A stretch of DNA of 64,000 bases from Azolla caroliniana. Its lineage: Eukaryota; Polypodiophyta. Positions 32,682 to 44,904 of this stretch are shown here, piece by piece. The DNA is taken from the NCBI GenBank assembly GCA_043228905.1, contig JBHGNT010000015.1, positions 11,284,001-11,348,000 on the forward strand. The letters are read 5' to 3'. Position numbers and translations under genes: made by a program. Position 1 is the first letter of the stretch. Every line of letters starts with the position of its first letter. A model generated the notes under the pieces. It did no database searches. It had not been told where the DNA came from and saw only the letters and a program-made list of their open reading frames with translations.

Positions 32682-33971
32682 GTAGTTGGGGTTCATCCTG
32701 TAGTGCCTCTGCTGAACCGGCCGAGTGTCGGGTAAGATGTGAATTTGATGTTGGTAGTATTGAGGATCCAACCCCTTCATATCGGTGTAAGACCAAGCGA
32801 AAACATCCTGGTTGTCGGTGAGCAATTTTACGAGGCATGCCCGTTCTCCGGTTGGTAGATTATTGGCAATTTGTAACGTACGGGGATTCTCGTCCGAACC
32901 GAGGTTTATTGTTTCCAGGGTTGATGCTTTCACTCGTTGTGAAATGGCAAGTTCGCGTTCGAAAGCCTCCCGAGCATGATGTAGCACGACAACTGTGGTT
33001 GGATCTGGTTCATGTTGGGATGGTGACTCCTCTGTGACTTCCTTGTCTTTAGGTGGCTCGATGGTTGGCAAGGCATTGATCTCGAAGAGAGGGATGATCG
33101 TGGGATGATCATCTAGGAAGTCGTCGACCTCCTCATCGGCCAAACCGTCAAGCATATGGACCCCTTCCGCGTATAACGGCGAAGTGTTGAGGGTGACGGG
33201 GACTCATTCTTCAGTGATGATTTAGACTTTTGTCTTGCCTCTTCGGAACGAGATCATGTTGCGTTGCCAATGTTGCTTGATATTCGCTGTACGCAACCAT
33301 GGTCTTCCTAGTAACATTGGGTAGGCGCCTTGTGTCTCCAGTCTTAGTACGACGGCCGAGATCGTGAACATGTGGCCTCCGAGTGTGAAGTCGAGATGGC
33401 AGATTAAACCAATGGGGTGAACGGAGCGGGTGTCGTCCATCCGAAGCCAAAAGGGGCATGGTTCCCATTGATTCAGGCCGAGGTTGAGACACATTGACTC
33501 GCTAATAACGTTTACGCCGGATCCGCCGTCGATGATGCATCCGTGCACGTCTTGTCCCTTAATGATGATTTGCATGGCTGGGTTCTGAGAATCCATGAGT
33601 GGTGGACCGGTTCCTGCTTCGGTGAGGTGTACCGGTGGCGTCACGGGCTTAGTATTGGCCTCGAGTGCCGCTAGGGTGTCTCGAAATCTCGGCATGAGTG
33701 GTAACAATTTATGTAGGGGCAGCAAGATGCGGGAGTTCGTAAGAACATCCCATAGCTGGTCGTCCTCCGACGACGTGGATGGTACCAAGGTGTGTGGTGC
33801 TTCACTGGGCCCGTCTTTCATGTCAGTTTGCATGCGTACGACATTATTTTTATTGGTCGTGTTGATCCATTCTTTTGCTGCCTGACGGACTTCATCTTGG
33901 ATTTGCCACTGAGTAGTCTGCGTTTTACTCCGGGTAGTGACCGTTTGAACATCAGCCATGATACTGTTCAC
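32682..33971 (-). pseudogene. E2 protease and start of RT
   Basis: The frame from 33971 has a Gag-like TRSKTQTTQWQIQDEV lead-in, then the protease active site GCIIDGGSGVNVI (DGGS in place of DTGA) and LLGRPWLRT. Two in-frame stops near 33210-33222 separate it from the RT N-terminal region (MLDGLADEEVDDFLDD, DVFAWSYTDMKGLDP, YRMNPNYAT), which runs into the solo LTR at 32681. E1 has the same arrangement. Confidence 0.85.
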
Positions 33972-35460
33972 CGTGGGTGCCTTGCCACGGTTGGTTGTTG
34001 GACATTGTGTGGCGTAGTGGCCTGGTTGGTTACATTTAAAACATGTAATGTTCGCCGAGCTGCTGGTGTCCGCTCGGTCTGTGTGTGGAAGCTATTGTTG
34101 TTGATTCTCCGTCTCGTTTGGTGGTGGGTTGTTCTGGGGTGCGTTGGAGTTGCGCTGGTCATTTTGAGGAGCGTCCCATCGGCGGTTGTCGTTAGGTCTT
34201 CTATTGTTGTGTGTGTTGCAGTTGCTGTTTCGCCGATCAATGCGTGAGTTTCGTCGGTCATACCAGTCATCGCGATCGTCATCATATCGAGCATAATCGT
34301 CGTGCCGGTCATCGTGATAATGATCACGGCGGTCATCACGTCGGTAGTCGTCGTCTCGGCGTCGTCGATCCGGGGATCGCGGTCGATCGTTATCCTGGTC
34401 TTGGTAGATATATCACTCGTCTTGCCGAGAGTATGTATTTCGTGGCTCGATCTGGCGGACCGGTGCCGCCGTTCTGCGGTTCAACATATTATATTCGCAC
34501 TACTCGACAATGTGGGCTCGAGACTGACAGATCGGACACTGTGGTCGGTGGGGACATTCGAGGGCTAGGTGCCCTGATCCTGAACACGCCGTGCATTGGA
34601 GGGCTTGGCGAAAGCGATTGTCCTCTTGGGGAAGAGTGTTTTGCAAGGATGTCATCGAGAACTCCGCGCTGTGCTGGGTCCGATCGAGGGCAAGAATGCG
34701 CGCTATGACTTGTTCGATAGTATGGTTGGCGAAATTTGTAAGTGCGAGAGTCGTTCGGAGAGGCTCTTGTAAACTGGATAGGAAAGTGTCCGGTATATGT
34801 TGTGCCGAGACATCATCGGCCACTTGTCTGTAGAGATCCTGGAACCGGATCATGAACTGCGCGACCGTTTCGTGCGGTTCTTGGCATATAGAGAAGAATT
34901 GCCGGAGCAGTTCCCGTTTAGGCACCTCGCGATGAAAAAGTTCAAGGAACTTTGTGCGCACGATTTGGAAAGTGGTGGCCTCTCCTATTTCGAGGCGAGA
35001 GTACCATCGTGCGGCCGGTCCATCGAGGGAGAGTGTGAACTCGGCAATCTTTGAGGCATCAATCTCGGCGGGCGTGAGGCGGTGCGTTGAGTGGTTGGCC
35101 TGCCACGTGGATATGAAGGAACGGATGTGTGACTCCGCGTCTGGTCCGTCGGTGTATCGTGGGTATGGGTACGACATGATGTCGTACTCTGGGTCTTCTG
35201 GTAGCACCGGAAAAGGGTTTAGTTCCAGTTGATTGACCTTCGGAGGGCTCGACGGGGGTTTTGGTGGTGAATCAACTCGCGATCGAGTGTCCGGTGGCGA
35301 GGATTGCACTAGGGAAGCCTCCGATTGCTCGGGAAAGGATTGGTCAGTGACCGCCGAGTCGGAAGTTCCTTCGACTAGCTCAGGGCGTCGGGCGGGTGGC
35401 CGAGACCTCGTGGTGCGAGAGGGCGTTGTAACGGCGGCTGGTGGTTACCTTCAACGAAGT
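33972..35460 (-). pseudogene. E2 Gag with three zinc-knuckle-like motifs
   Basis: The Gag core reads DIMSYPYPRYTDGPDAESHI, then ARWYSRLEIGEATTF and a helical domain. Knuckle 1 is CTACSGSGHLALEC, a second partial one begins CPICQSRAHIVE, and knuckle 3, CFKCNQPGHYATQC, lies near 34010-34055. Between knuckles 2 and 3 is a highly charged Arg/Asp/Tyr-rich stretch (34100-34400). Two stops break the frame. No ATG precedes the core in frame, so the start codon has been lost or moved. Confidence 0.8.
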
Positions 35461-35485
35461 TCGCTGTGCACTCACAGCTGTAACC

Positions 35486-35500
35486 GGGCGTGCCAAATTG
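35486..35500 (-). promoter_or_regulatory. E2 primer-binding-site region
   Basis: Minus strand after the 5' LTR: caatTTGGCACGCCCgg. TGGCACGCCC would pair with a tRNA 3' end. Its 11-base core is the exact reverse complement of the sequence just before the E2 3' LTR (plus-strand 12765-12775). Confidence 0.6.
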
Positions 35501-35958
35501 TGTTACCCGTTCCTTTGGGTGAACACCTTCGATAGATCTGCGGCTATCGGTATTCAAGGGCGTGGTACGTGAAGGCTCGTAACAGAGGCGTCAAGAGAGA
35601 GACAGTGCTCAGAGAGAAAACACTAGCGAGGTCTTGATAGGCGTGAGCGGCAAGAAATCATAGGTATGAATCAAACCACAGACACATGGAACAAACTGGG
35701 CACAATTTAGATATATTACCGCAGCAGAAAAAGATTACAGAACACGGCCTACGGCCGGTGACCTTACAAGATTATCTAGTTACGAGGGACTCAGCTAGTG
35801 CTTCCGCCTGTATTTTTCTTCTCCCTCCTCCTTTGAGGTATTGGTCCTCGTTTAAATAAGTTTTCCCCTAATACACAACCGAGCCGTCGGTGGCCCGTGA
35901 TACTCGGACTCGGCGTTTGCTAATTTCCTAATTTTACATTTCTGTCCTCTGGACAACA
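35501..35958 (-). repeat. E2 5' LTR
   Basis: Upstream copy in the minus orientation, pairing with 12305-12763 with about 20 differences counted by eye. Followed on the plus side by the duplication CTAGT and the resumed E1 gag. Confidence 0.92.
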
Positions 35959-35963
35959 CTAGT

Positions 35964-37017
35964 CTTGCGATGGCGCTTGATGCACCCTCCCGTCACCATC
36001 ACGACGTTTGAGGACTTAAAAACCAGATTTTTACAGTTCTTCAACAAGGAGGTGAATCAATAGGAGATGGTCAGCCTATTCTACACCATACGACCGGAAC
36101 CGACGGAAATAATTCAAAACTTTGTAATCCGGTTCCAGCGAATGCACAACCAGCTAAATCAGGTACCACCAGAAGCAGAGGCTAAAGCAATATTCCTAGC
36201 AACACTCCGGGAACCCCTGCGTACGGTGTGCGCAATGATTGATTTCCGCACCTACACGATCGACCAAGTCATAGAAAGGGTCAGGGAGATGGAGAAAACA
36301 AGCTCGTGGCTAACAATGGGGGCACTCCAGTGTACATTACTTACAAAAGACGACCTACGTTTTCGGTAAGCTATACAAAGTACGACTTGTCTCAATGCCG
36401 GGCACTCGGCAATAGAATTTACCATGCGGACACAATGCATGTTATGGTATTCCAGGGCACACACAATGGACTGATGCGAATATAACTTGCTGAACCAGCA
36501 AGCAACATTGGTAAGGCAAATCGAACCCTGGAATAACCGGGAGGAGGAAGAAGAACGCTGGCGGCGAGATGACCGTTATCGGCCGGCGCAAGATATCCGG
36601 AACAGTGACAGAAAGGATGCTCACGACCGAGACCGGTAGGATAGCTACCAGGATTACAACGGTGAACGATATGAGTGATACAACCGGGATTACTCTCCCG
36701 GTTACAACCAACGTAGGGAGGATCAGGGTAATTATGAAAATCGGCCCCGACAGGGTTACCAGAACAAAAAATGCTTCAATAAAAATTGGAACGCTAGAAA
36801 GGAGGACCGCTAGTGGCAGCCGGACAAGGGCACGCCAAGTGCCCAACTGGACCAAGGCCAAGAACCCAACCGACCACCAATAGGACCTCAACCGGGTACC
36901 GGAGCGAACACCGAATCCGGCAACACCCGAAAAGCGTACTGCTACTATTGCCGGCAAGAAGGACATTACAGTAATCAATGTCCGGTTAAATGTTACGAGA
37001 AAAGACCAGCCGTAAAT
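35964..37017 (+). pseudogene. E1 gag, 3' part with zinc knuckles
   Basis: Continues the E1 Gag in frame from the E2 insertion point: FEDLKTRFLQFFNKEV, a TAG, then IQNFVIRFQRMHNQL and LREPLRTVCAMIDF. Two degenerate knuckles (36390-36480) are followed by a charged Arg/Asp/Tyr-rich region and a perfect knuckle CYYCRQEGHYSNQC near 36940-36981, mirroring E2. Stops at 36061, 36367, about 36474, about 36640 and about 36822 inactivate it. Confidence 0.82.
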
Positions 37018-40000
37018 ATGGTGCTAGCGGAAGTCGCCGACATACAACAAGTCACCACCAGGGCAAAAGGCAAAACAAAGGAGTGGGAAACAGAGGAGGC
37101 AATCCGAAAGCAAGCCACCGAGTGGGCAAAGAAGGGAAATGAGTGGAATGTGGCTGAGCTTGAACAACAAAAGGAAAAACCGGAAGAGGCCACCAACACG
37201 ATTCAGCCGGAAGACCCAACATGGCAAGCGTTACAAGAATGTCAAATTACGCTGCCATTGGGTCAGTTATTATAGCTAGTTCTCCGGTTTACGGAAGGAC
37301 TGAAATCAGGAATGACCACATCAAATCTGTTGCCAGCTCATGCGTTCCTCTCAAATCCGGAAGAAGGGCCAACAATGGTAGACATGAACAATCCGGCAAT
37401 CACTGCCATCGTCAAAGGACGAGAACTACCAAGGACAATTGTGGACAGAGGATCGGGCGTGAACGTGATCAATCTATGGACTTCTAATACCCTGGGAATC
37501 TAGGAATGGGAGCCTTGCCCGTTTTGGCTCCAGATGGAGGATACAAGTTCGGTAAGACCTACTGGTTTGATATGGGATCTAGACGTAACTATCAAAGGAC
37601 ACGCATTTCGCATTTTGGCAGTGATTCTCCAGCTCAATGCGCACGCGGCTTACTCGCTGTTGCTGGGCCGCCCATGGGTAAAAACGGCGCATATCAAACA
37701 AAACTGGCGGAACAACATGATTACCTTCCCGCGAGGAAAGACTAAAGTAAGGGTACCTACCCACCCTCGAGGAAGTACCGGCAAGGAGCTGACACCGCTA
37801 TATGCGAAAGGTGTAAACATGCTCGAGGGGCTTGCGGACGAAGAGGTCGACTAATACTTAGAAGAAAACCCAAAAATTGTACCCCTTATAACGCAATCGG
37901 ATGATGCCGGCGAGGAACCGGACCGGGAAGCTATCAGAGAATTACGGCAAGCACAGGAAGCCTTGGAGAGGGAGATGGCGGTATCCCAACGCGTGAAAGC
38001 ATCCAAGTTAGAGGAAGTGAACTTAGGAATCAGGGACGACACAAGACCAATTCATATCGCTAAGGAAATGTCACTGGACAACAGGACGGCGATAATCACT
38101 TTATTAAAGGAATTCCGGGACGTATTCGCGTGGTCATATGAAGACATGCGGGGGCTGGATCCTCAGTTGTACCAACACCAGATACATCTCAGTAAGGATG
38201 CCAAACTGGTAGCACAACGACGTTACCGAATGAGCCCCAACTATGTGGCCAAGGTCAAAGAGGAAATTGACAAGTTGCTCCGAGTCGGTTTTATCCGACC
38301 AGTGAAAAAAGCTACATGGTTAAGTCCCATAGTCGTCATGCCAAAAAAGAACGGTAAGATCCGGGTGTGCATCGATTACTGGAAACTGAATGCGGCAACA
38401 GTGACCAACGCCTTTCCACTTCCATTTACGGATGGAGTCTTGGACACGGTAGCCGGTCATGAAGTGTATAGCTTTCTAGACGGTTTCAGCGGCTACAATC
38501 AAATAAGGATGCACCCCGACGACCAAGACAAGACGACGTTCGTCACCGAATGGGGAGTTTTCGTCACAGTGGTAATGATGTTCGGGCTCAAGACCGCGCC
38601 GGCGACCTTCCAACGAATAATCATGGAAACATTTGGTGAGTTCATTCCGGCATTCATGCAGGTATTCTTGGATGACTTCGCCGTGTATAGTTGAGAAGGA
38701 GAGCATCTCCAACACCTCCGGCTATGTCTTGAGAAATGCAGGAGTTATCGGTTAAGCTTGAATCGAGCAAAGTGTGTGTTCGGAGTAACAAGCGGTGCAT
38801 TGTTGGGCCATCTTGTCAGCAAGGATGGGATCGCGGTAGACCTCGATAAGGTCAAAGCAATCTTAGAGGCACCGACACCATCCACGACCAAGGCTTTGAG
38901 TCGGTTTCTAGGGCAAATCCGGTGGCATAGCCGAATGCTCCGATATTTGGCCGATCTTGCTACACCATTGCATGTTGCGGTCCAACGGATACCGTTTCAA
39001 TGGACAAATATGGAGGACGAGGCTTAGCGGGCATTGAAAGTACTGCTATCACAAGCATCGGTGGTGCAACCACCAGACTAGTCAAAAAAATTCCACGTGT
39101 TTGTTGATGCGTTCGACATAGCAATCGATAGCGCACTAATGCAACTAACCGAACCGAAATGGTACCGACCGGTTTATTATGCTAGCCCGAGGCTATTCCA
39201 GGTGGAACAAAATTATTCAACAATGGAAAGAGAAGCCTTAGGGATGATTTACAGTGTTACCAAGTTCAGGCACTATTTATTGGGAAGGAAATTTTCATTT
39301 CATGTCGACTACTCAGCGCTATTATATTTGGTCTCAAAGGCATTGCTCACCGGCAAGCTGGCCCGATGGACATTGTTGCTACAAGAGTTTGAGTTCGAAA
39401 TATATCACCGGCCGGGAATACAACATGTGGTTGCCGATTATCTGAGCCGGTTAGATTCCGGCGAGACCGGTGATGGAGTCCCGGATGAGTTTCCGAATGC
39501 CGAGATGTTTAAAGTAATAGGGAAACGGCAGCCGATAGCACGGTACTCGATGAAGACAAGTGGCTAACTAACATGCATCAATTCCAAAGCACGGGACTCC
39601 CATCGGAGGAGATGAACCGGGATAAGCGGAAGCAGCTAGCGGTACAAAGCCGACATTTTTGTCTACCACAGGACACCTTGTACCACAAAGGCGTGGATGG
39701 CATATGGCGGCGAGTAGTGCGAAGTGATGAAAAGGACACAATATTACGAGAAGCGCACTGTGGCGTTGCCGGAGGGCATTATGCCGGGGACGCTACGGCA
39801 AGAAAGATATGACACAATGGGCTATGGTGGCCGACAACATTGAAGGACTCGGTTCGGTACGCAAAAGTCTGTGATTTATGTCAACAGATAGGCCAACCAA
39901 CAGAATAGGGAAGGATGCCTCACCAGCCGGTGCTACCCTTAGAGCCATTTCAGTAATGGGGGGGCTCGACTTCGTTGGGTCGTTTAAACCTCCGGCAATG

Positions 40001-40915
40001 AGAACTGGCAACAGGTATGTTATAGTTGCCACATATTATTGCACCGAGTGGGTAGAAGCTAAGGCATTGCGGGACAAAATTGCGGCATCAACGAAAAAGT
40101 TCTTATATGAGTACATTTGGTGCCGGTATGGATGCCCGATCGAGTTAATTAGGGACCCAGGCGAACATTTTCTCGGTCAAGTAGTGGAAAGCTTAACAAC
40201 ATTCTATTCTGTGGTACACAAGTGTAGTACCCGTTATTATCCACATGCCAATGGACTGGCCGAATCCACAAACAAAACGCTCCAAAACATCGTGCGAAAG
40301 ATCGTCAAATAAAACTGGACCGATTTGGACACCAAGCTGCATAGTGCACTATGGGCATACCAGACGGCATACAAAACGAGTATTCGGTCAACACCATTCC
40401 AGTTAGCATTTGAGCTGGAAGCAGTAATGCCAATCGAATTTCAGGTTCATAGTTTGCGGATATAGGTTAGAGAACGCCTAAGTGAAAAGGAGTCGGAAAA
40501 AATCTGGTTAGCCGCATTATGCGAACTCGAGGAGCATCGGATAGCAAGTCTCATGCAGTTGGAATTGAAGCAACGACGAAGGAAGGCGTTTATCAATCGG
40601 CATCGGAAGGGCAATGAGAAGATGTTCGGGATCGGCAAGCCGATACTAGTGTTCCAAAATCGGATGGGTTAAATGCCGGGAAAGCTACGGTTCCGGTGGA
40701 CCGGACCGTATTAGATAACGCGGGAATTCAACGGTTCATACTAGCTCGGAACGCTAACCGGTGAGATAATGGGCAAATGGGTCAATGGGTTCCGACTCAA
40801 ACCATATTGTAGACCTATGCCACAGAATCTGTTCGAGCAGACGGAGGCTGATACAGCAGTAGGAAGTAGGAAAAAAAGTACCCGACAGTCAGGCGGAGCC
40901 GGCGTTACCAGATAA
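37018..40915 (+). pseudogene. E1 pol: protease, RT, RNase H, integrase
   Basis: Protease motif TIVDRGSGVNVI (near 37435-37470, DRGS replaces DTGA) and LLGRPWVKT. RT: DVFAWSYEDMRGLDP, ATWLSPIVVMPKKNGKIRVC, FLDGFSGYNQI, TEWGVFVT, FGLKTAPATFQR and the active site VFLDDF (about 38668-38685). RNase H: HVFVDAFDIAIDSALM and YYASPRLFQVEQNYST. Integrase: HCGVAGGHY to CDLC, LDFVGSF, IELIRDPGEHF and NGLAESTNK, then GKLRFRWTGPY. More than ten stops, mostly TAG, and at least two frameshifts make it a pseudogene. The RT core is intact enough for phylogenetic placement. Confidence 0.9.
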
Positions 40916-41142
40916 TGACAAACAAGTGGCCGGCAAACGTGAATATGGGGAAAAACCGGGATATGGACCTGGTGCTTCCGGTTAACTAAAACTCAATTTT
41001 GAAAAAAATTAAAAAAATTAAAAAAAATAAAAGAAAGAAGAGTCATCCTACAGAGGCAAGGAGTGAATGGGCACTTTGAAAAGGTGTGGTGGGTGGCTAA
41101 TTAAAGCCTTTAAAAAAGGCACACCACATGTCAACCGATTGC

Positions 41143-41150
41143 TATATTAG
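41143..41150 (+). promoter_or_regulatory. TATA-like motif upstream of E1 ORF3
   Basis: TATATTAG about 200 bases before the ORF3 ATG, with an A-rich tract at about 40990-41040 further upstream. The arrangement parallels E3. Confidence 0.3.
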
Positions 41151-41345
41151 TACAAGACGTGCATGCGTGGGAATCAAGAAAAGGCGCCACACATGGAGAA
41201 AGAAAACCTTTGCTGCGCAGAGTCCCTTTCATTTCGTGAACACAGAGATCTCAGCGCACACAGGCGATTACGAGTGATTAGGCGAGAGCACACATAACAC
41301 ATAGGCACACCAATCTTACCACAACCTACCGACTCCGACGACGAC

Positions 41346-43830
41346 ATGGAATGCATGGTACTCTTAGAAGTGGCTAAGAAATGGCTGAAGCAACACGGTC
41401 CAGAGGGATTCTTGAGGATGGTCGAAGCACCGCCCCACGAAGATGCAGAAAATGTCGTCAAAGACATCAACACGGAGGTCATCACCGAGGAAGCCATCCG
41501 AGCCCTGACCAGCTTATTGGAAGGGGGAATATACTCGATCGACAACCCTTCACAAGAGCTGCTGACAAGGTATTCGGTGAATACTCCCTGGGCAGCAAGG
41601 CGTACCGCACGCAAGGTGGTGAAGACCTATTGTTTCGGGAAATTTCTTGGGTACTCCACGAGTATGGTCATCTATACCCCTGACCACCGGCGATGCCCAG
41701 GAATAGAGCCGGTTTGATCATAGCTACCTACGAGGGAGTACATGTGGATTGACGGGTAATGATCGCTGACGGCTTGAGCGCTGCCATCATCTCAATAAAA
41801 GATGGCAAAAAGATGTGGACAATAGTGGCGCAATGGCTCACTCTGTTAGCACCGCCGGTGGAGCCCATGAAACAGACAGAATCGACCCCCAAAATAGCTT
41901 CAAAATGGCAGCAACTCTTTGCTGCCCAAGCGAAGGAACGACCGAATCGGAAGCGGTTGGCAGAGAAGGAGGCATGGGTGGACACCTCGGGGAGACCTTT
42001 AAAAGTCAAGTTGCGCCTGACGGAACAACAAGCAGAACAACAACCAGAGAAAACGCAGGGGCAGGACCCCTTGGCAGTGTTAATCAACAGCAAGACCCTA
42101 GAGGAAGAAAAACTGGAAGACGAGCCTACAGAGACGTTGTTACGTCGTCGCCAGATAAGTGAAAAGGGCCACGAAGGGGGGACATCAAGGCCAGTGGAGG
42201 ATATTATACTGGAAGCCCTCCCTGAGGAGCCGCAGCCTAGGATGGCGGCAGAACTGGCTCAACAAGAATCGGGGACGAAGCAAGTGCTGCGGCAAGACAT
42301 CGCGGAACCAACGGTCCAGAACATGGTAGTACCGGTGGATCAAGAACCGGTCATTGAATTGCCAGCATTGTCGCCGCAACAGCAACAGCTAGAACCAGAG
42401 CGGACGCTTGACGTAATCGTCAAAGAAGCCTTCCGAGCTAGGGAACGAGACTTGAAAAAATTGGCAGACGAGGAACAAAGGAAGACGGCCAACAGCCTTT
42501 GCCGAACAGAGGAAAGGTTGAGAAGAGGTCATCAAGCGTATGACCGGCTGAAAGAAGAGAAAGACAAACTCCTGCAAGAAGAAGAGAAACTCTGAAGGAT
42601 GGCAGAAGTGGAGATTGAGCGCCTCAAAGAAGAGTTTTGGCAACAAAAAGACCATGAGGACCGCGCTCGCCGGCTTATCAATCAAAAGCTCAAACAAAAA
42701 ACTGACGACTTCGACCGACTGCACTTGGATGCTGATCATAAGAAATTGACTACCGAAAGTGATCGGCAGTAGGAAAAGTGCAGGGAACTCTGGGAGGAAA
42801 TTAACCGGTTGACGGCGGCATTGATGGAAGAGTAGTCGAAGGGAGCCGAAGTAGCGAAACAACTGGCGGCAACGGTGAAAGAGCGACTGGACCTGCAAGT
42901 GCAGCACCATGAGGAAACAGAGCGCGCTACAATGACTCTAAACAGAGTTCAAACGACATATCAGATCTAATTTATGCACTACAGAAGCCAAGAAGTGGCA
43001 ACCGTAAGCCTGATCAAACAATTGAAGGACGAAAAACAAGCCGTGGAAAACAAGTCGAAGATGGGGCTAGGGCGGATCTGGGACATCTTATTGGCATGGA
43101 GGAATTGAACGAAGAAATGGGTGGAAGAAAGCTCAGTACAATAGTGGTCGAAGTGGGCTAAGTAGGCAACAGAGCTACAGTTGCTGCGGGCAGAGCGGAA
43201 AACCGGTGAAAAGAGGGCAACGAAGTTTACATCCTGGATAAAGAAAGCATTGAAGCAATAAAAGATGAACTGTTGGATGATTTCATATCCTTGGCTGATG
43301 AGCAAAGGGTGGCGGTACGCCAGTTGGTGGCACAACTGGATGATGACCAGTTGGACAACCAACTCCGTTTCGAAAAGTACGAACGAGAACGACGACGACA
43401 AGAAGTGGCCAAGAAAACGGCGGCGATTACCATCAGTGACGAGGAGCCATCTTCAGAACAAACGCCGGCTAAAGACGGGGGAAGCCAACCAAATAGTACT
43501 CAGGAGGAGCCGCTAAAGGAAGGTCATCCGTAGGAACCAGTGCACGTCGGACAGCAGAACCAGGAGACACCAAGACCGGTCGAGCCGGAAAAAGAGGAAG
43601 AGCCAGTAAGATTAGTTGATCCGGAAATGGAGAGTAGACCAACAGAGCCATAGGCAACAGACGTCAACCAGTAGCAGTCACAGTTGGAGCCGGATTGACA
43701 AGAAGAGCAGCCACAACCACAGGAATAGAAGGAGGAGGAACAACAGCAGTAGCAGACGACAGAACAACTTCCCAGGTAACCATTGGAACCCTTAGATCAA
43801 AGCATTCTAGACATTTTGGAGGATGAATGA
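41346..43830 (+). pseudogene. E1 ORF3: decayed long coiled-coil protein
   Basis: ATG 41346 opens MECMVLLEVAKKWLKQHGPEG, equivalent to the E3 start. Near 41565 a one-base shift moves coding to the frame with VFGEYSLGSKAYRTQGGEDLLF, then ATYEGVHVD and DGKKMWTIVAQWL. A Pro/Glu-rich spacer and coiled coil follow (to about 43200), then another shift before SLADEQRVAVRQL and NQLRFEKYERERRRQE, and a Gln/Glu-rich tail ending SILDILEDE. More than a dozen stops; in the Gln-rich tail nearly all are TAG at places where CAG is expected. Length would be about 830 residues. Confidence 0.75.
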
Positions 43831-43861
43831 AGGCCGGATCGTGGGATTCGACGTACAAGGT

Positions 43862-43883
43862 ATTGTCCCACCGGCGTGCCATG
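43862..43883 (+). promoter_or_regulatory. Conserved pre-LTR motif of E1
   Basis: tgtcccaccggcgtgccatg abuts the 3' LTR where a polypurine tract would be expected. E3 has tcccacgggcgtgccatg (about 21868-21887) and E2 tcccatgggcgtgccaag in the same place. It is not purine-rich. Confidence 0.6.
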
Positions 43884-44343
43884 TGTTAGCCGGCCGGCAA
43901 GGGAAGTCCAGAATGGGAAAAGGGGGATAGATAGTTAATAACCGGGAGCTGATTAGTTATAATATAGAATTATTATGATTTTGAGAAGCAAACGGACGGA
44001 CCCGGAATCGGTATGCCGATCCGGATCAGGACCGGTTCGTTGCCTGTTGCCAGTTGGCACCAGTTTGTACCTAAGCCAGAGACCTATAAAAGGGCCTGGT
44101 TAGATTGTAATCATTAGCGGATAATTAATAGTGTTGTTGTTCTGTATCATAATCATTGTTACTTACCGTTTTGTGCTAAGTTTAATTTATCCTACGTGTG
44201 TGTTGTGACTAATGATCTTGCCGCTTAGTAAACAATTAGGGTTTCATTAATAGTCAGTCTAACTTTATCTCACAATACCCCTTTGGTGAAGTGTCTCAAA
44301 GGGACACCCTATGTTAGGCCATTGTCCGGCCCTAGTGATAACA
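43884..44343 (+). repeat. E1 3' LTR
   Basis: Pairs with 11096-11554 and is followed by the CAAGA duplication at 44344-44348. Small indels and substitutions separate the copies, consistent with an older insertion. Confidence 0.92.
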
Positions 44344-44348
44344 CAAGA

Positions 44349-44904
44349 TATTAATAGTCACTCATAACAATGGCGTTTGACCCTATAAACACCAATCAAC
44401 CCACGTTTGATTAGTTGAGAGCGCAATCTATCCTTTCCAAGCCAACTAGATGATTGGTAACTCTTTTTGTAGAGAATTCCAATGCCTCCACTAAATGATG
44501 GTTTCCATAAAAATAATGGGAGTGCTTCATGCCATGAGACAACCAAGTATTGAACACATCAAGAGCAAGGAATCCTAAGTGGAATAAATATGTTCAATAA
44601 TTGCCATCGTGAAGCATTAATCGTTGTCCTTCCATGTTTTATACCCTCATTCTCAATGAAATATTGGACAATAAATGTCTATGGTTGTGAGTCTAAACAC
44701 ATGTCTTGCAATAATGAACAACTATGATTCATCATATGCATAGATAAGTCCAACATTGTAGCTCACACCAAGCACTTGGGAGTTACTAGATGGTTCCATG
44801 CTACCAATGTGATTCCCATCTTAACCTTCTTTCTCCACAACAAATATCAAAGAGGTTATGTAATGCAAAGGTTTCTTTGTCCATGCAACAATGTCAAGTA
44901 GTAT
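44349..44904. other. Host flank of E1, no supported gene
   Basis: AT-rich DNA with short frames only; no recognisable protein motif. Confidence 0.4.

Larger units (their letters stand above)
12305..35958 (-). mobile_element. E2: Ty3/gypsy element with ORF3, inserted in E1 gag
   Basis: LTRs at 12305-12763 and 35501-35958 (TGTTAC..ACAACA as read on plus) are flanked by CTAGT (12300-12304 and 35959-35963). Coding runs on the minus strand: gag (about 35460-33972), PR, RT, RNase H, INT (down to 22417), then ORF3 (15956-12862). Own length is about 10 kb after removing E3, E4 and the solo LTR. The two LTRs differ at around 20 positions by eye. Gag-Pol is related to E1 throughout, but the LTR sequences are not obviously alike. 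Confidence 0.92.
11096..44343 (+). mobile_element. E1: outer Ty3/gypsy element with extra ORF3, split by nested insertions
   Basis: Two LTRs of about 460 bases (11096-11554 and 43884-44343) start TGTTAG and end TAACA, flanked by the 5-base duplication CAAGA (11091-11095 and 44344-44348). Removing the nested E2 leaves about 9.6 kb: leader, gag with zinc knuckles, PR-RT-RNase H-INT, then a separate ORF3 before the 3' LTR. Removing E2 restores the gag frame across the junction. Pol motifs (FLDD active site, WGVF, CRYGCPIEL) place it among non-chromovirus plant gypsy elements. It is heavily decayed, mostly by TAG stops, and is the oldest element of the nest. Confidence 0.92.

Noticed and set aside
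36442-36978. 178-codon hydrophobic minus-strand frame
   Set aside because: Complement of the charged Arg/Asp/Tyr-rich region of E1 Gag; hydrophobicity is a by-product of codon complementarity.
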